From Edwardsiella piscicida (lineage in GTDB: Bacteria; Pseudomonadota; Gammaproteobacteria; Enterobacterales; Enterobacteriaceae): DNA of 44,196 bases. Where the stretch lies: assembly GCF_001896205.1 (NCBI RefSeq), contig NZ_MPNU01000001.1, positions 3,378,415 through 3,422,610 on the forward strand. The letters are read 5' to 3'. Both the position numbers and the translations under genes were made by a program. Below the pieces are notes generated by a model. The model was not told the DNA's origin and searched no databases. It saw nothing but the letters and a program-made list of their open reading frames with translations. Positions 1-7,661 of the stretch are shown one piece after another (positions within the stretch are counted from its first letter, which is position 1; each line of letters opens with the position of its first letter).

Positions 1-1
1 C

Positions 2-748
2 ATCCCCGGCGAGCGCTGGCACGCCTTTGAGGGCTATGCCGAGCACCAGTACTTTGTCGATCCGTGCAAACTGATGCTGACCACCCCGGGCATCGACGCC
101 AAGAGCGGCGAGTACCAGTCCTTTGGGGTGCCGGCGACCATTCTGGCCAACTTCCTGCGCGAAAACGGCATCGTGCCGGAGAAATGCGACCTGAACTCGA
201 TCCTGTTCCTGCTGACCCCGGCGGAGGACATGGCCAAGATGCAGCACCTGGTGGCCCAGATCGCCCGCTTCGAGCGCCTGCTGGAGCAGGACGCCCCGCT
301 GGCCGAGGTGCTGCCGTCCATCTACCGCGCCAACGAGGCGCGCTACCGCGGCTACACCCTGCGCCAGCTGTGTCAGGAGATGCACGACCTGTACGTCAGC
401 CACGACGTGAAGCAGCTGCAGAAGGAGATGTTCCGCAAGGCGCACTTCCCGCGGGTGGCGATGAACCCGCAGCAGGCCAACATCGAGTTCGTGCGCGGCA
501 ACGTCGAGCTGGTCTCCCTGGCGCGGGCCGAAGGGCGCATCGCGGCGGAGGGGGCGCTGCCGTACCCGCCGGGGGTGCTGTGCGTGGTGCCGGGAGAGAT
601 CTGGGGCGGCTCGGTGCAGCGCTACTTCCTGGCGCTGGAAGAGGGCATCAACCGGCTGCCGGGCTTCGCGCCGGAGCTGCAGGGGGTCTACATCCAGCAG
701 GATGAGGATGGCCGCAAGCGTGCCTATGGCTACGTGATCAAGCAGTAA
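2..748 (+). CDS. speF: Inducible ornithine decarboxylase, C-terminal part (5' end outside window)
   Basis: PLP-dependent decarboxylase that turns L-ornithine into putrescine plus CO2 in the cytoplasm, consuming a proton. Only the last 248 residues are present. The frame is open from base 2 to the TAA at 746-748, so the start and the PLP lysine lie upstream of the window. The visible part follows the C-terminal domain of E. coli SpeF closely, with landmarks such as VPEKCDLNSILFLLTPAE, LRQLCQEMHDLYVS, LPYPPGVLCVVPGE and ELQGVYIQ. It resembles the inducible SpeF more than biosynthetic SpeC because potE follows 100 bp downstream, the usual speF-potE pairing. Together they form an ornithine-dependent acid-resistance system. 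Identity is secure. Regulation cannot be judged because the promoter is outside the window. Confidence 0.95.
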   Translation: MPGERWHAFEGYAEHQYFVDPCKLMLTTPGIDAKSGEYQSFGVPATILANFLRENGIVPEKCDLNSILFLLTPAEDMAKMQHLVAQIARFERLLEQDAPLAEVLPSIYRANEARYRGYTLRQLCQEMHDLYVSHDVKQLQKEMFRKAHFPRVAMNPQQANIEFVRGNVELVSLARAEGRIAAEGALPYPPGVLCVVPGEIWGGSVQRYFLALEEGINRLPGFAPELQGVYIQQDEDGRKRAYGYVIKQ

Positions 749-848
749 CAGCCTTTACATCGACATTACCAATAAAACAAGGTTGGCGGGGGGCCGCGGC
801 TCCTGGGTTGCTCCTGCCCGGCTCCTCGCATTTTGAGAGAGAGAAACT

Positions 849-2180
849 ATGAGTACGTCTAGTGGCAATAAGATGGGCGTCGTGCAGTTAACCATACTGA
901 CGGCGGTGAACATGATGGGGTCCGGCATCATCATGCTGCCGACCAAGCTGGCTTCCGTGGGGACCATGTCGATACTCTCCTGGCTGGTCACCGCCTTCGG
1001 TAGCCTGTGTCTGGCCTATGGATTTTCCAAGTGCGGGATGTTCAGCCGCAAGTCCGGCGGGATGGGCGGCTACGCCGAGTACGCCTTCGGCAAGTCCGGT
1101 AACTTTATGGCTAACTTCACCTACGCCATCAGCCTGGTGATCGCCAATATCGCCATCGCCATCTCCGCCGTCGGCTACGGCGCCGTGCTGTTCGACTGGC
1201 ATCCGTCGCCGATCATGACCTGTATCGCCACCATCGCCGTTATCTGGCTCACCACCGTGGCCAACTTCGGCGGGGCGCGCATCACCGGGCGCATCGGCTC
1301 CGTCACCGTCTGGGGGGTGATCATCCCGGTGGTCGGTATCTCCATTCTCGGCTGGTTCTGGTTTAGCCCGAACATGTACATCCAGGCCTGGAACCCGCAT
1401 CACCTCTCCTTCGCCTCCGGTCTGGGTGCCTCCATCGCTATGACCCTGTGGGCCTTCCTGGGGCTGGAGTCCGCCTGCGCCAACTCCGACGCCGTGGAAA
1501 ACCCGGAGAAAAACATCCCGGTCGCCGTCTTCGGCGGCACCCTGATCTGCGCCATCGTGTATATCCTGTCCACCAACGTGATGGCCGGTTTTGTCCCCAA
1601 CATGGATCTGGCCAACTCGACCGCGCCGTTCGGCCTGGCCTTCTCCTACATGTTCGACCCGACGGTGGGTAAGATCATCATGGCCCTGATGGTCGTCGCC
1701 TGTATCGGCTCCCTGCTGGGCTGGCAGTTCACCGTCGCCCAGGTGTTTAAGTCCTCTTCCGATATCGGCTACTTCCCGCAGATCTTCGCCAAAGTCACCG
1801 CCAAGGATGCGCCGATCGCCGGGATGATCATTCTGGGGGTGGCGCAAACCATCCTGTCGCTGATGACCATCAGCCCGTCGCTGAACAATCAGTTCAACTC
1901 GCTGGTTAACCTGGCGGTGGTCACCAACCTGATCCCGTACATCCTCTCCATGGCGGCGCTGATCCCGATGCACCGCCTGTACAAGATGGCCAACAAGACC
2001 CACGTGATGATCCTGCTCACCGCCATCATCGGTACCGTTTACAGCTTCTACGCCCTCTACTCATCCGGCTCAGACGCCATGCTGATGGGGTCACTGGTGA
2101 CCTTTGCCGGCTGGAGCTGCTATGGCTTGTTCGTGCGGGACAACAACACCTGCCCGAAAGACAAGATTCAACATGTTTAA
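849..2180 (+). CDS. potE: Putrescine/ornithine antiporter PotE
   Basis: Inner-membrane APC-superfamily exchanger (443 aa, about 12 hydrophobic segments) that swaps cytoplasmic putrescine for external ornithine, feeding SpeF and exporting its product. The N-terminal stretch NKMGVVQLTILT, the motif NMMGSGIIMLPTKLA and the segment KSGGMGGYAEYAFGKSGNFM are near-identical to E. coli PotE and differ clearly from CadB. The ATG at 849 follows the purine-rich ribosome site GAGAGAGAG. The preceding gene is speF and cadA starts 16 bp after the stop, so the three genes look co-transcribed. No CadB-type lysine/cadaverine antiporter is visible beside cadA. PotE, or a distant antiporter, may therefore have to serve the lysine decarboxylase; that part is inference. 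Confidence 0.95.
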   Translation: MSTSSGNKMGVVQLTILTAVNMMGSGIIMLPTKLASVGTMSILSWLVTAFGSLCLAYGFSKCGMFSRKSGGMGGYAEYAFGKSGNFMANFTYAISLVIANIAIAISAVGYGAVLFDWHPSPIMTCIATIAVIWLTTVANFGGARITGRIGSVTVWGVIIPVVGISILGWFWFSPNMYIQAWNPHHLSFASGLGASIAMTLWAFLGLESACANSDAVENPEKNIPVAVFGGTLICAIVYILSTNVMAGFVPNMDLANSTAPFGLAFSYMFDPTVGKIIMALMVVACIGSLLGWQFTVAQVFKSSSDIGYFPQIFAKVTAKDAPIAGMIILGVAQTILSLMTISPSLNNQFNSLVNLAVVTNLIPYILSMAALIPMHRLYKMANKTHVMILLTAIIGTVYSFYALYSSGSDAMLMGSLVTFAGWSCYGLFVRDNNTCPKDKIQHV

Positions 2181-2195
2181 CTCGGAGAACGTGAA

Positions 2196-4331
2196 ATGAA
2201 AGACATTCTGTTCCTGTGTAACCCCTCGCCGACCTTCAAGCGGATTCCGCTGGAGGAGCTGTACGCCCAGCTGCGCGATCGGGGGTTTAACATCATCGAA
2301 AGCACCTCGGTCGACGATCTGCTGGATCTGGTGCGCAACAACGCCCAGCTGGCCGGGGTCGTCTTCGACTGGGATAGCTACAGTCTGGATCTGTGCAAGC
2401 ACATCACGGCGCTGAACGAAATGCTGCCGCTGTATGCCTTCGCCAACACCCACTCCACGCTGGACGTCAGCCTGGGCGACCTGCGCATGAACATTCAGTT
2501 CTTTGAGTATACGCTGGGTGGCGCGGCCGACATCGCCGACAAGATCCGCCAGGGAACCGACGACTACATCGATACCATCATGCCGCCGCTGACCAAGGCG
2601 CTGTTCCACTACGTCAAAGAGGGAAAATACACCTTCTGTACCCCGGGGCACATGGGCGGCACCGCGTTCCAGAAAAGCCCGGTCGGCAGCCTGTTCTATG
2701 ACTTCTTTGGCGCCAACACAATGAAGTCCGACATCTCCATCTCCGTATCCGAACTGGGCTCCCTGCTGGACCACTCCGGCCCGCACAAAGAGGCGGAAGA
2801 GTACATCGCCCGCACCTTCAACGCCGATCGCAGCTACATGGTGACCAACGGCACCTCGACCGCCAACAAGATCGTCGGCATGTATGCCGCGCCGGCCGGC
2901 AGCACTATCCTGATCGACCGTAACTGTCACAAATCGCTGACCCACCTGATGATGATGAGCGACGTTATCCCGATCTACCTGCGGCCGACCCGCAACGCCT
3001 ACGGCATTCTGGGGGGGATTCCCCAGCGCGAGTTCACCCACGACACCATCGAAGCGCGGGTGAAAAATACCCCGAACGCCACCTGGCCGGTGCATGCGGT
3101 GGTCACCAACTCCACCTATGACGGCCTGTTCTACAACGCGGAGTACATCAAGAAAACCCTGGACGTAAAATCCATCCACTTTGACTCCGCCTGGGTGCCC
3201 TACACCAACTTCAGCCCGATCTACCAGGGGCTGTGCGGTATGAGCGGCGAGCGCATCGAGGGCAAGGTTATCTACGAAACCCAGTCCACCCACAAACTGC
3301 TGGCGGCGTTCTCGCAGGCGTCCATGATCCACGTGAAAGGCGACTTCAACCAAGAAACCTTTAACGAAGCCTACATGATGCACACCTCCACCTCACCGCA
3401 CTATGGCATCGTGGCCTCCATCGAAACCGCGGCGGCGATGATGAAGGGTCACGCCGGTAAACGCCTGATCAATGACTCTATCGCGCGAGCCATCCGCTTC
3501 CGTAAGGAGATCAAGCGCCTGCGCAGCGAGTCCGACGGCTGGTTCTTCGACGTCTGGCAGCCGGACAATATTGACCAGGTCGCCTGCTGGAAGCTGGATC
3601 CGAAAGAGTCCTGGCACGGCTTTAAGGGCATCGATGACAACCACATGTACCTTGACCCGATCAAGGTCACCCTGCTGACCCCGGGGATGAACCCGGACGG
3701 CACCATGGCGGATGACGGTATCCCGGCCGCCATCGTGGCCAAGTACCTGGACGAGCACGGCATCATCGTCGAGAAGACCGGCCCGTACAACCTGCTGTTC
3801 CTGTTCAGCATCGGCATCGACAAGACCAAGGCCCTGAGCCTGCTGCGCGCGCTGACCGACTTCAAGCGGGCCTATGACCTGAACCTGCGCGTGAAGAACA
3901 TGCTGCCGTCGCTGTACCGCGAAGATCCGGAGTTCTATGAGCACATGCGGATCCAGGAGCTGGCCCAGGGCATCCACGCGCTGATCCTGCACCATAACCT
4001 GCCGGATCTGATGTACCGCGCCTTCGAGGTGCTGCCGACCATGGTGCTGAACCCGCACGACGCCTTCCAACAGGAGCTGCGCGGCCAGGCCGAAGAGGTC
4101 TACCTCGACGAGATGATCGGCAAGGTCAACGCCAACATGATTCTGCCGTACCCGCCGGGCGTGCCGCTGGTGATGCCGGGCGAAATGCTGACGGAGGAGA
4201 GCCGGCCGGTGCTGGAGTTTCTGCAGATGCTGTGCGAAATCGGCGCCCACTATCCGGGCTTCGAAACCGACATCCACGGCGCCTATCGTCAGGCCGACGG
4301 GCGCTATACGGTGAAAGTGCTCAAGCAGTAG
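2196..4331 (+). CDS. cadA: Inducible lysine decarboxylase CadA
   Basis: PLP enzyme that decarboxylates L-lysine to cadaverine during acid stress. Its 711 aa is close to the usual 715. An N-terminal wing domain (about 1-130) includes Arg97, the position that contacts ppGpp in E. coli CadA. The PLP core has CTPGHMGGTAFQKSPVG at about 148-164, His245, Asp330 and the Schiff-base lysine in STHKLLAA (Lys367, the same number as E. coli). The C-terminal domain ends YTVKVLKQ, slightly shorter than E. coli. Ribosome site GGAG lies 9 bp before the ATG. The usual partner cadB and regulator cadC are absent here: cadA follows speF-potE instead. LdcC is the alternative name, but context favours the inducible enzyme. 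Confidence 0.93.
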   Translation: MKDILFLCNPSPTFKRIPLEELYAQLRDRGFNIIESTSVDDLLDLVRNNAQLAGVVFDWDSYSLDLCKHITALNEMLPLYAFANTHSTLDVSLGDLRMNIQFFEYTLGGAADIADKIRQGTDDYIDTIMPPLTKALFHYVKEGKYTFCTPGHMGGTAFQKSPVGSLFYDFFGANTMKSDISISVSELGSLLDHSGPHKEAEEYIARTFNADRSYMVTNGTSTANKIVGMYAAPAGSTILIDRNCHKSLTHLMMMSDVIPIYLRPTRNAYGILGGIPQREFTHDTIEARVKNTPNATWPVHAVVTNSTYDGLFYNAEYIKKTLDVKSIHFDSAWVPYTNFSPIYQGLCGMSGERIEGKVIYETQSTHKLLAAFSQASMIHVKGDFNQETFNEAYMMHTSTSPHYGIVASIETAAAMMKGHAGKRLINDSIARAIRFRKEIKRLRSESDGWFFDVWQPDNIDQVACWKLDPKESWHGFKGIDDNHMYLDPIKVTLLTPGMNPDGTMADDGIPAAIVAKYLDEHGIIVEKTGPYNLLFLFSIGIDKTKALSLLRALTDFKRAYDLNLRVKNMLPSLYREDPEFYEHMRIQELAQGIHALILHHNLPDLMYRAFEVLPTMVLNPHDAFQQELRGQAEEVYLDEMIGKVNANMILPYPPGVPLVMPGEMLTEESRPVLEFLQMLCEIGAHYPGFETDIHGAYRQADGRYTVKVLKQ

Positions 4332-4340
4332 CGTCTCTTG

Positions 4341-4364
4341 TGCGGGGCGCCGCGGTGCCCCGCA
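4341..4364 (+). terminator. GC-rich hairpin after cadA
   Basis: Perfect 8-bp arms TGCGGGGC and GCCCCGCA around an 8-nt loop, starting 10 bp after the cadA stop. No U-run follows directly, so it may be a weak or Rho-assisted terminator, or simply an mRNA 3'-end stabiliser. Confidence 0.4.
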
Positions 4365-4470
4365 GTAACCTTCTGCATTTTCCTGCCTGAAGACGGCTGC
4401 GCGTAGGAGGCGCCGCAGCGGCGCCGGGGGAAAGGGAGAGATTCCCCCTCACTATTTATCCACCCTTTCT

Positions 4471-4557
4471 GACGCGACGTGCCGTCGCCGCGTCATCACG
4501 CCGTCTCCCGAGCCGCGGCGCAGGCTTTGCCTGCCGCGGCTCATCTCTCCGGCGTGA
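4471..4557. other. Two further strong hairpins in the cadA-isomerase gap
   Basis: The 504 bp from 4332 to 4835 hold no convincing gene. At 4471-4494 GACGCGACG folds onto a CGTCGCCGCGTC arm. At 4496-4557 TCACGCCG (4496-4503) pairs with CGGCGTGA (4550-4557). These enclose the long GC-rich stem GAGCCGCGG...CCGCGGCTC (4510-4542) with a TTT loop. Together with the terminator at 4578-4649 this is a run of consecutive structured elements. They could be a small RNA gene, repeat-type intergenic elements, or 3'-UTR structures. No promoter for a separate RNA was clear. Confidence 0.4.
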
Positions 4558-4577
4558 CATCGGCTGACAAGCCCTGA

Positions 4578-4649
4578 TGCCGACGGACGGACACCGCTAA
4601 AGCCTCCTATGCCCTTTACGGTGGCCCCCGTCCGTCGGCACTTTTTTTT
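4578..4649 (+). terminator. Strong intrinsic terminator with long two-part stem
   Basis: A perfect 13-bp outer stem (TGCCGACGGACGG at 4578-4590 with its complement at 4628-4640) encloses an inner stem ACCG(c)TAAAG/CTTTACGGT. It is followed by C and eight Ts (4642-4649). This is a textbook Rho-independent end on the + strand. It lies about 250 bp beyond cadA and 190 bp before the next gene. It therefore ends either the speF-potE-cadA transcript or an RNA encoded in the gap. Confidence 0.75.
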
Positions 4650-4715
4650 CCCGCCCAAGATCCGGCTGCGCGGTTGGCGCACCCTCACAAATAATAAAAC
4701 ATCATTTCAAATTAA

Positions 4716-4744
4716 TTGAATTGGCAGACCAGCATCAGTAGACT
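4716..4744 (+). promoter_or_regulatory. Candidate sigma-70 promoter for the isomerase gene
   Basis: TTGAAT (4716-4721) and TAGACT (4739-4744) are separated by 17 bp in a locally AT-rich stretch just after the terminator, and match 4/6 at each box. They lie about 90 bp before the start codon. Assigned by eye from consensus only. Confidence 0.35.
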
Positions 4745-4835
4745 AGCCAGAGATTCGCGGACGGATTCGCGCTGCGGGCCGCGCCTGCGGCGACAATTCC
4801 CGCCCTTCCTTTGGGTTACGATGTAAGGATATGTT

Positions 4836-5477
4836 GTGAAAATTGCACTCATGATGGAAAACAGCCAGGCCGCCAAGAATGCGGTGGTTCTGAACGAACT
4901 CAACGCCGTAGCACAGGACGGCGGGCACCAGGTCTATAACGTCGGCATGTGCGACGAACAGGATCACCATCTGACCTATATTCACCTGGGGATCATGGCC
5001 AGCATCCTGCTCAACGCCCGCGCGGTTGACTTTGTGGTCACCGGCTGCGGCACCGGTCAGGGCGCCCTGCTCTCCCTCAACGCGCACCCCGGCGTCGTCT
5101 GCGGCTACTGCATCGATCCGGCCGACGCCTTCCTGTTCGCCCAGATCAATAACGGTAACGCCCTGTCGCTGCCGTTCGCCAAGGGCTTTGGCTGGGGCGC
5201 CGAGCTGAACCTGCGCTATATCTTTGAAAAGGCCTTCGCCGGCGAGCGCGGCCAGGGCTACCCGCAGGATCGCCGCGAACCGCAGGTGCGCAACGCGGCG
5301 ATCCTCAACCGCGTAAAAGCGGCGGTGATCAAGGACAACTATCTGGATACCCTGAACGCTCTCGATCGCGATCTGGTCAAGACCGCCGTCAGCGGCGCGC
5401 GTTTCCAGCAGTGCCTGTTTGAGCAGGGGCAGGATCCGGCGATTATCGACTATGTTCGCAGCCTGCTGGCCGCGTAA
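4836..5477 (+). CDS. RpiB/LacA/LacB-family sugar-phosphate isomerase
   Basis: Cytoplasmic aldose-ketose phosphate isomerase family, 213 aa, longer than the roughly 150 aa of RpiB. The family signature is the segment VVTGCGTGQGALLSLNAHPGV, with the cysteine at 71 where RpiB has its catalytic cysteine. An additional C-terminal region of about 60 residues is typical of the longer subgroup. The GTG at 4836 is chosen because TAAGGAT lies about 7 bp upstream and the protein then begins MKIALMMEN. An ATG at 4831 is out of frame and stops after two codons. The gene stands alone, between the terminator at 4578-4649 and the one at 5494-5527. The substrate cannot be read from sequence: ribose-5-P, galactose-6-P and tetrulose phosphates are all known in this family. 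Confidence 0.85.
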   Translation: MKIALMMENSQAAKNAVVLNELNAVAQDGGHQVYNVGMCDEQDHHLTYIHLGIMASILLNARAVDFVVTGCGTGQGALLSLNAHPGVVCGYCIDPADAFLFAQINNGNALSLPFAKGFGWGAELNLRYIFEKAFAGERGQGYPQDRREPQVRNAAILNRVKAAVIKDNYLDTLNALDRDLVKTAVSGARFQQCLFEQGQDPAIIDYVRSLLAA

Positions 5478-5493
5478 CCGAGCAACATCGTCA

Positions 5494-5527
5494 AACAACG
5501 GCGCGGCCTTTCGGCCGCGCCGTTGTT
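5494..5527. terminator. Bidirectional terminator between convergent genes
   Basis: Perfect 15-bp arms (5494-5508 and 5513-5527) around a TTTC loop, lying between the isomerase gene (+) and yhjX (-). The U-runs on both sides are weak (GCTCTTT on the + side), but position and stem strength suit a shared terminator. Confidence 0.7.
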
Positions 5528-5561
5528 GCTCTTTGAAGCGCAGGGGCGACATCAGGAAGAA

Positions 5562-6779
5562 TTACGACTCCAGCGCCAGGCGCGCATCGACGTGCGGCAG
5601 ACGCGGGCGCGCCACCCGCAGCGAGCAGCACAGGGTCACCAGCAGCAGGCCGAAAATCAGGTAGAAAGTAGCCAGGAAACCGCCGAACAGCGCCGCCACG
5701 ATCGAACCGATGATGCTGCCGATGCCGAAGCCAAGGTAAATCACCCCATAGTTTTTAGTCAGGTTGTTCAGGCCAAAGAAGTCGCTGACCAGCGACGGAT
5801 AGACGGTAATGGTGCCGCCAAAGCTAAAGGCGACGCAGGCGACCGCTAGGTAAAACAGCGTCTCATTGAGCGGCACGAACAGCAGCAGCGCCATGCCCAG
5901 CAGGGTCACCAGCTGCGCCAGCGAAATCACCCGGATGCGCGGCATCTTATCCGACAAAACCCCCAGCGCCAGCCGCCCCCCCAGATTCGCCACGGCGATG
6001 ATCGCCACCGCCCCGGCGGCGACGCTGCCGGACAGGTGCGCCAGATGCTCACCGATATCTTTGGCCACCCCGATGACGTACAGCCCGCTCATGCAGGCGG
6101 AGAGGAAGATCAGCGCCAGCACCCAGTACTGTGGCTGACGCATCGCCTGCGCCAGGGTGAAGTCCACGCGGCGATCCTGACCGTCCGCGGCGGCGGCGCT
6201 GTCCTGACGCGGCGGCGCGTCACGCATCAGCAGACTCCCCAGCAGTACCATCACCATGGCGATCGCCCCCCAGTAGGTGAAAGCCTGGGACAGCCCGGCG
6301 TGGCTCAGCAGCAGGCCGTTGATAAACTTAAAGCCCAGGCTGCCCAGCCCATAGGCGCCGATAGCGCAGGCGGAAACCAGCCCCTTCCGCTGCGGAAACC
6401 ACTTCACGCAGTTGGAGAGGGTCAACAGATAGCCGGCGCCGTCCGCCAGCCCCACCAACACCCCGGCGCACAGGTACAGCATCACCAGGCTGTTGGCGTG
6501 GGCGGTCAGAAAAAAGCCGATCCCCAGCGCAATCCCCGCCCCCTGCGTCACCCGGCGCACCCCGAAACGCTCCTGCAGCTTGCCCGCCAACGATGAGGCC
6601 AGCGCCAGCGCCAGACTGAGCAGGCCGAAGGTAAAGGCCACCTGACTGACCGGCTGATCCAGCCGCTGCGACAGCTGGGCGTTAAACAGGCTCCAGGTAT
6701 AGACCGAGCCCAGGGCAAACTGGGTGATGACCGTACCGATCAGCGTCAGTACGCGGGTACGTTGGCAAGATGAATCCAT
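5562..6779 (-). CDS. yhjX: MFS transporter YhjX, pyruvate-responsive
   Basis: Inner-membrane major-facilitator protein of the oxalate/formate-antiporter family, 405 aa, about 12 hydrophobic segments. In E. coli yhjX is the main target gene of the YpdA/YpdB pyruvate-sensing system. Family features visible include the N-terminal TQFALGSVYTWSLFN, the cytoplasmic segment LQERFGVRR, the central WFPQRKGLVSACAIGAYGLGS and the second-half NLGGRLALGVLSDK. Ribosome site AGAGGT lies 6 bp before the ATG at 6779. Its regulator genes ypdB and ypdA lie immediately upstream in the same direction, unlike E. coli where they are unlinked. A tandem YpdB-type site lies in the 144-bp gap. The transported substrate is not settled from sequence; pyruvate export or uptake is the usual suggestion. 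Confidence 0.88.
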   Translation of the reverse strand: MDSSCQRTRVLTLIGTVITQFALGSVYTWSLFNAQLSQRLDQPVSQVAFTFGLLSLALALASSLAGKLQERFGVRRVTQGAGIALGIGFFLTAHANSLVMLYLCAGVLVGLADGAGYLLTLSNCVKWFPQRKGLVSACAIGAYGLGSLGFKFINGLLLSHAGLSQAFTYWGAIAMVMVLLGSLLMRDAPPRQDSAAAADGQDRRVDFTLAQAMRQPQYWVLALIFLSACMSGLYVIGVAKDIGEHLAHLSGSVAAGAVAIIAVANLGGRLALGVLSDKMPRIRVISLAQLVTLLGMALLLFVPLNETLFYLAVACVAFSFGGTITVYPSLVSDFFGLNNLTKNYGVIYLGFGIGSIIGSIVAALFGGFLATFYLIFGLLLVTLCCSLRVARPRLPHVDARLALES

Positions 6780-6830
6780 AGTGACCTCTAGAATGCTCGC
6801 GGCGGGCGATACGCTGCCGAATTAAGAGGC

Positions 6831-6921
6831 ACTATAGGCATGTACCCGCGCGCGGCGGGCAAAAAAGGCATGAGATACAGCTAGACGGGAATGAACTGCA
6901 CCCTGCGCCGCATAAAATGCA
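6831..6921 (-). promoter_or_regulatory. yhjX promoter region with tandem YpdB (LytTR) box
   Basis: Read on the minus strand, TGCATTTTAT (6912-6921) and TGCAGTTCAT (6891-6900) are direct repeats separated by exactly 11 bp. The E. coli yhjX promoter is known to carry GGCATTTCAT-N11-GGCATTTCAT as the YpdB target. Each half here matches 8/10 with identical spacing. A possible -10 TATAGT lies at 6836-6831 with a poor -35, as expected for an activator-dependent promoter. The upstream repeat abuts the ypdB stop codon. Confidence 0.7.
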
Positions 6922-6923
6922 GG

Positions 6924-7661
6924 CTATAAACGCATCAGTTGGCGAAACGCCTTGATGTTGCTGCGGCTGACCGGTATCTCCGCATCCAGATCGTGCAGGT
7001 GGATCAGATAGGTGCTGTTAAACCAGGGCACGATCTCGCGGATCTTATCGATATTCACGCAGTAGGAGCGGTGGCAGCGGAAGAAGCGCTCCGTCGGCAG
7101 CCGGCTGATAAACTCACTCAGGCTCATCGACAGGACAACGCGATCGTCGCGGGTGTATACATAGGTCAGCTTCTCATCCGCCTCGGCGTAGTAAATCTGC
7201 TCACAGGGGGTGACGATGATGCGCTCCCCCTTGGTCAGATTGACCGTCGCCGCCGGCGCATTGACCTCGACGCTTCCGGGCGCCGGGCGCCGCGCCTGCT
7301 GCTCCAGCTGCTGCAGCACCTGAACGATACGCGCCTCGTTATAGGGCTTGAGGATATAGTTGAACACCTCCAGCTCAAAGGCCTCGGCGGCAAACTCCTT
7401 ATGGGCGGTGACAAACACCACCGCCGGCCCCCCCTCGCCGCGCTGCTGGCCCAGCAGATTGCGCGCCAGCATCATCCCGTCGATGGAGGGGATCTGAATG
7501 TCGAGAAACACCGCGTCCACCCGGTGGCTCTGCAGGTATTTGAACGCCTCCAGGCCATCCTCAAACTGCGCCTGCACCCGGATCTGACTGTGACGCCCGA
7601 TCAGGTAGGCCAGCTCCTCCCGCGCCAGGTATTCATCCTCCACAATGATCGCCGTCAGCAT
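6924..7661 (-). CDS. ypdB: LytTR response regulator YpdB
   Basis: DNA-binding response regulator, 245 aa. The receiver domain occupies about 1-120, with the acidic pocket in VEDE, phospho-acceptor Asp54 in VFLDIQIPS, the switch threonine in FVTAHKEFA and the lysine in LKPY. A LytTR domain follows (about 140-245), containing ERFFRCHRSYCVNIDKI and ending SRSNIKAFRQLMRL. In E. coli YpdB switches on yhjX when extracellular pyruvate rises. The ypdA reading frame overlaps the start of this gene by 7 bp, so kinase and regulator are translationally coupled. The next gene downstream is yhjX. Assignment to YpdB rather than its paralogue BtsR rests on the partner kinase and the adjacent target. Confidence 0.9.
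   Translation of the reverse strand: MLTAIIVEDEYLAREELAYLIGRHSQIRVQAQFEDGLEAFKYLQSHRVDAVFLDIQIPSIDGMMLARNLLGQQRGEGGPAVVFVTAHKEFAAEAFELEVFNYILKPYNEARIVQVLQQLEQQARRPAPGSVEVNAPAATVNLTKGERIIVTPCEQIYYAEADEKLTYVYTRDDRVVLSMSLSEFISRLPTERFFRCHRSYCVNIDKIREIVPWFNSTYLIHLHDLDAEIPVSRSNIKAFRQLMRL

Noticed and set aside
888-2003. Long leftward frame (371 codons) opposite potE
   Set aside because: Mirror frame of a GC-rich, strongly coded gene; composition is biased (Gly, Asp, His, Arg) and it has no family features.
2091-3383. Leftward frame of 430 codons opposite cadA
   Set aside because: Antisense shadow of cadA, whose identity is certain along its whole length.
4452-4688. Leftward 78-codon frame in the cadA-isomerase gap
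   Set aside because: It runs through the hairpins and terminator, lacks a ribosome site and is Arg/Gly-rich; the DNA is better explained as RNA structure.
4831-4839. Two-codon ORF ATG-TTG-TGA overlapping the GTG start of the isomerase gene
   Set aside because: It might act in initiation, but the ribosome site is one base away, too close; chance is likely.
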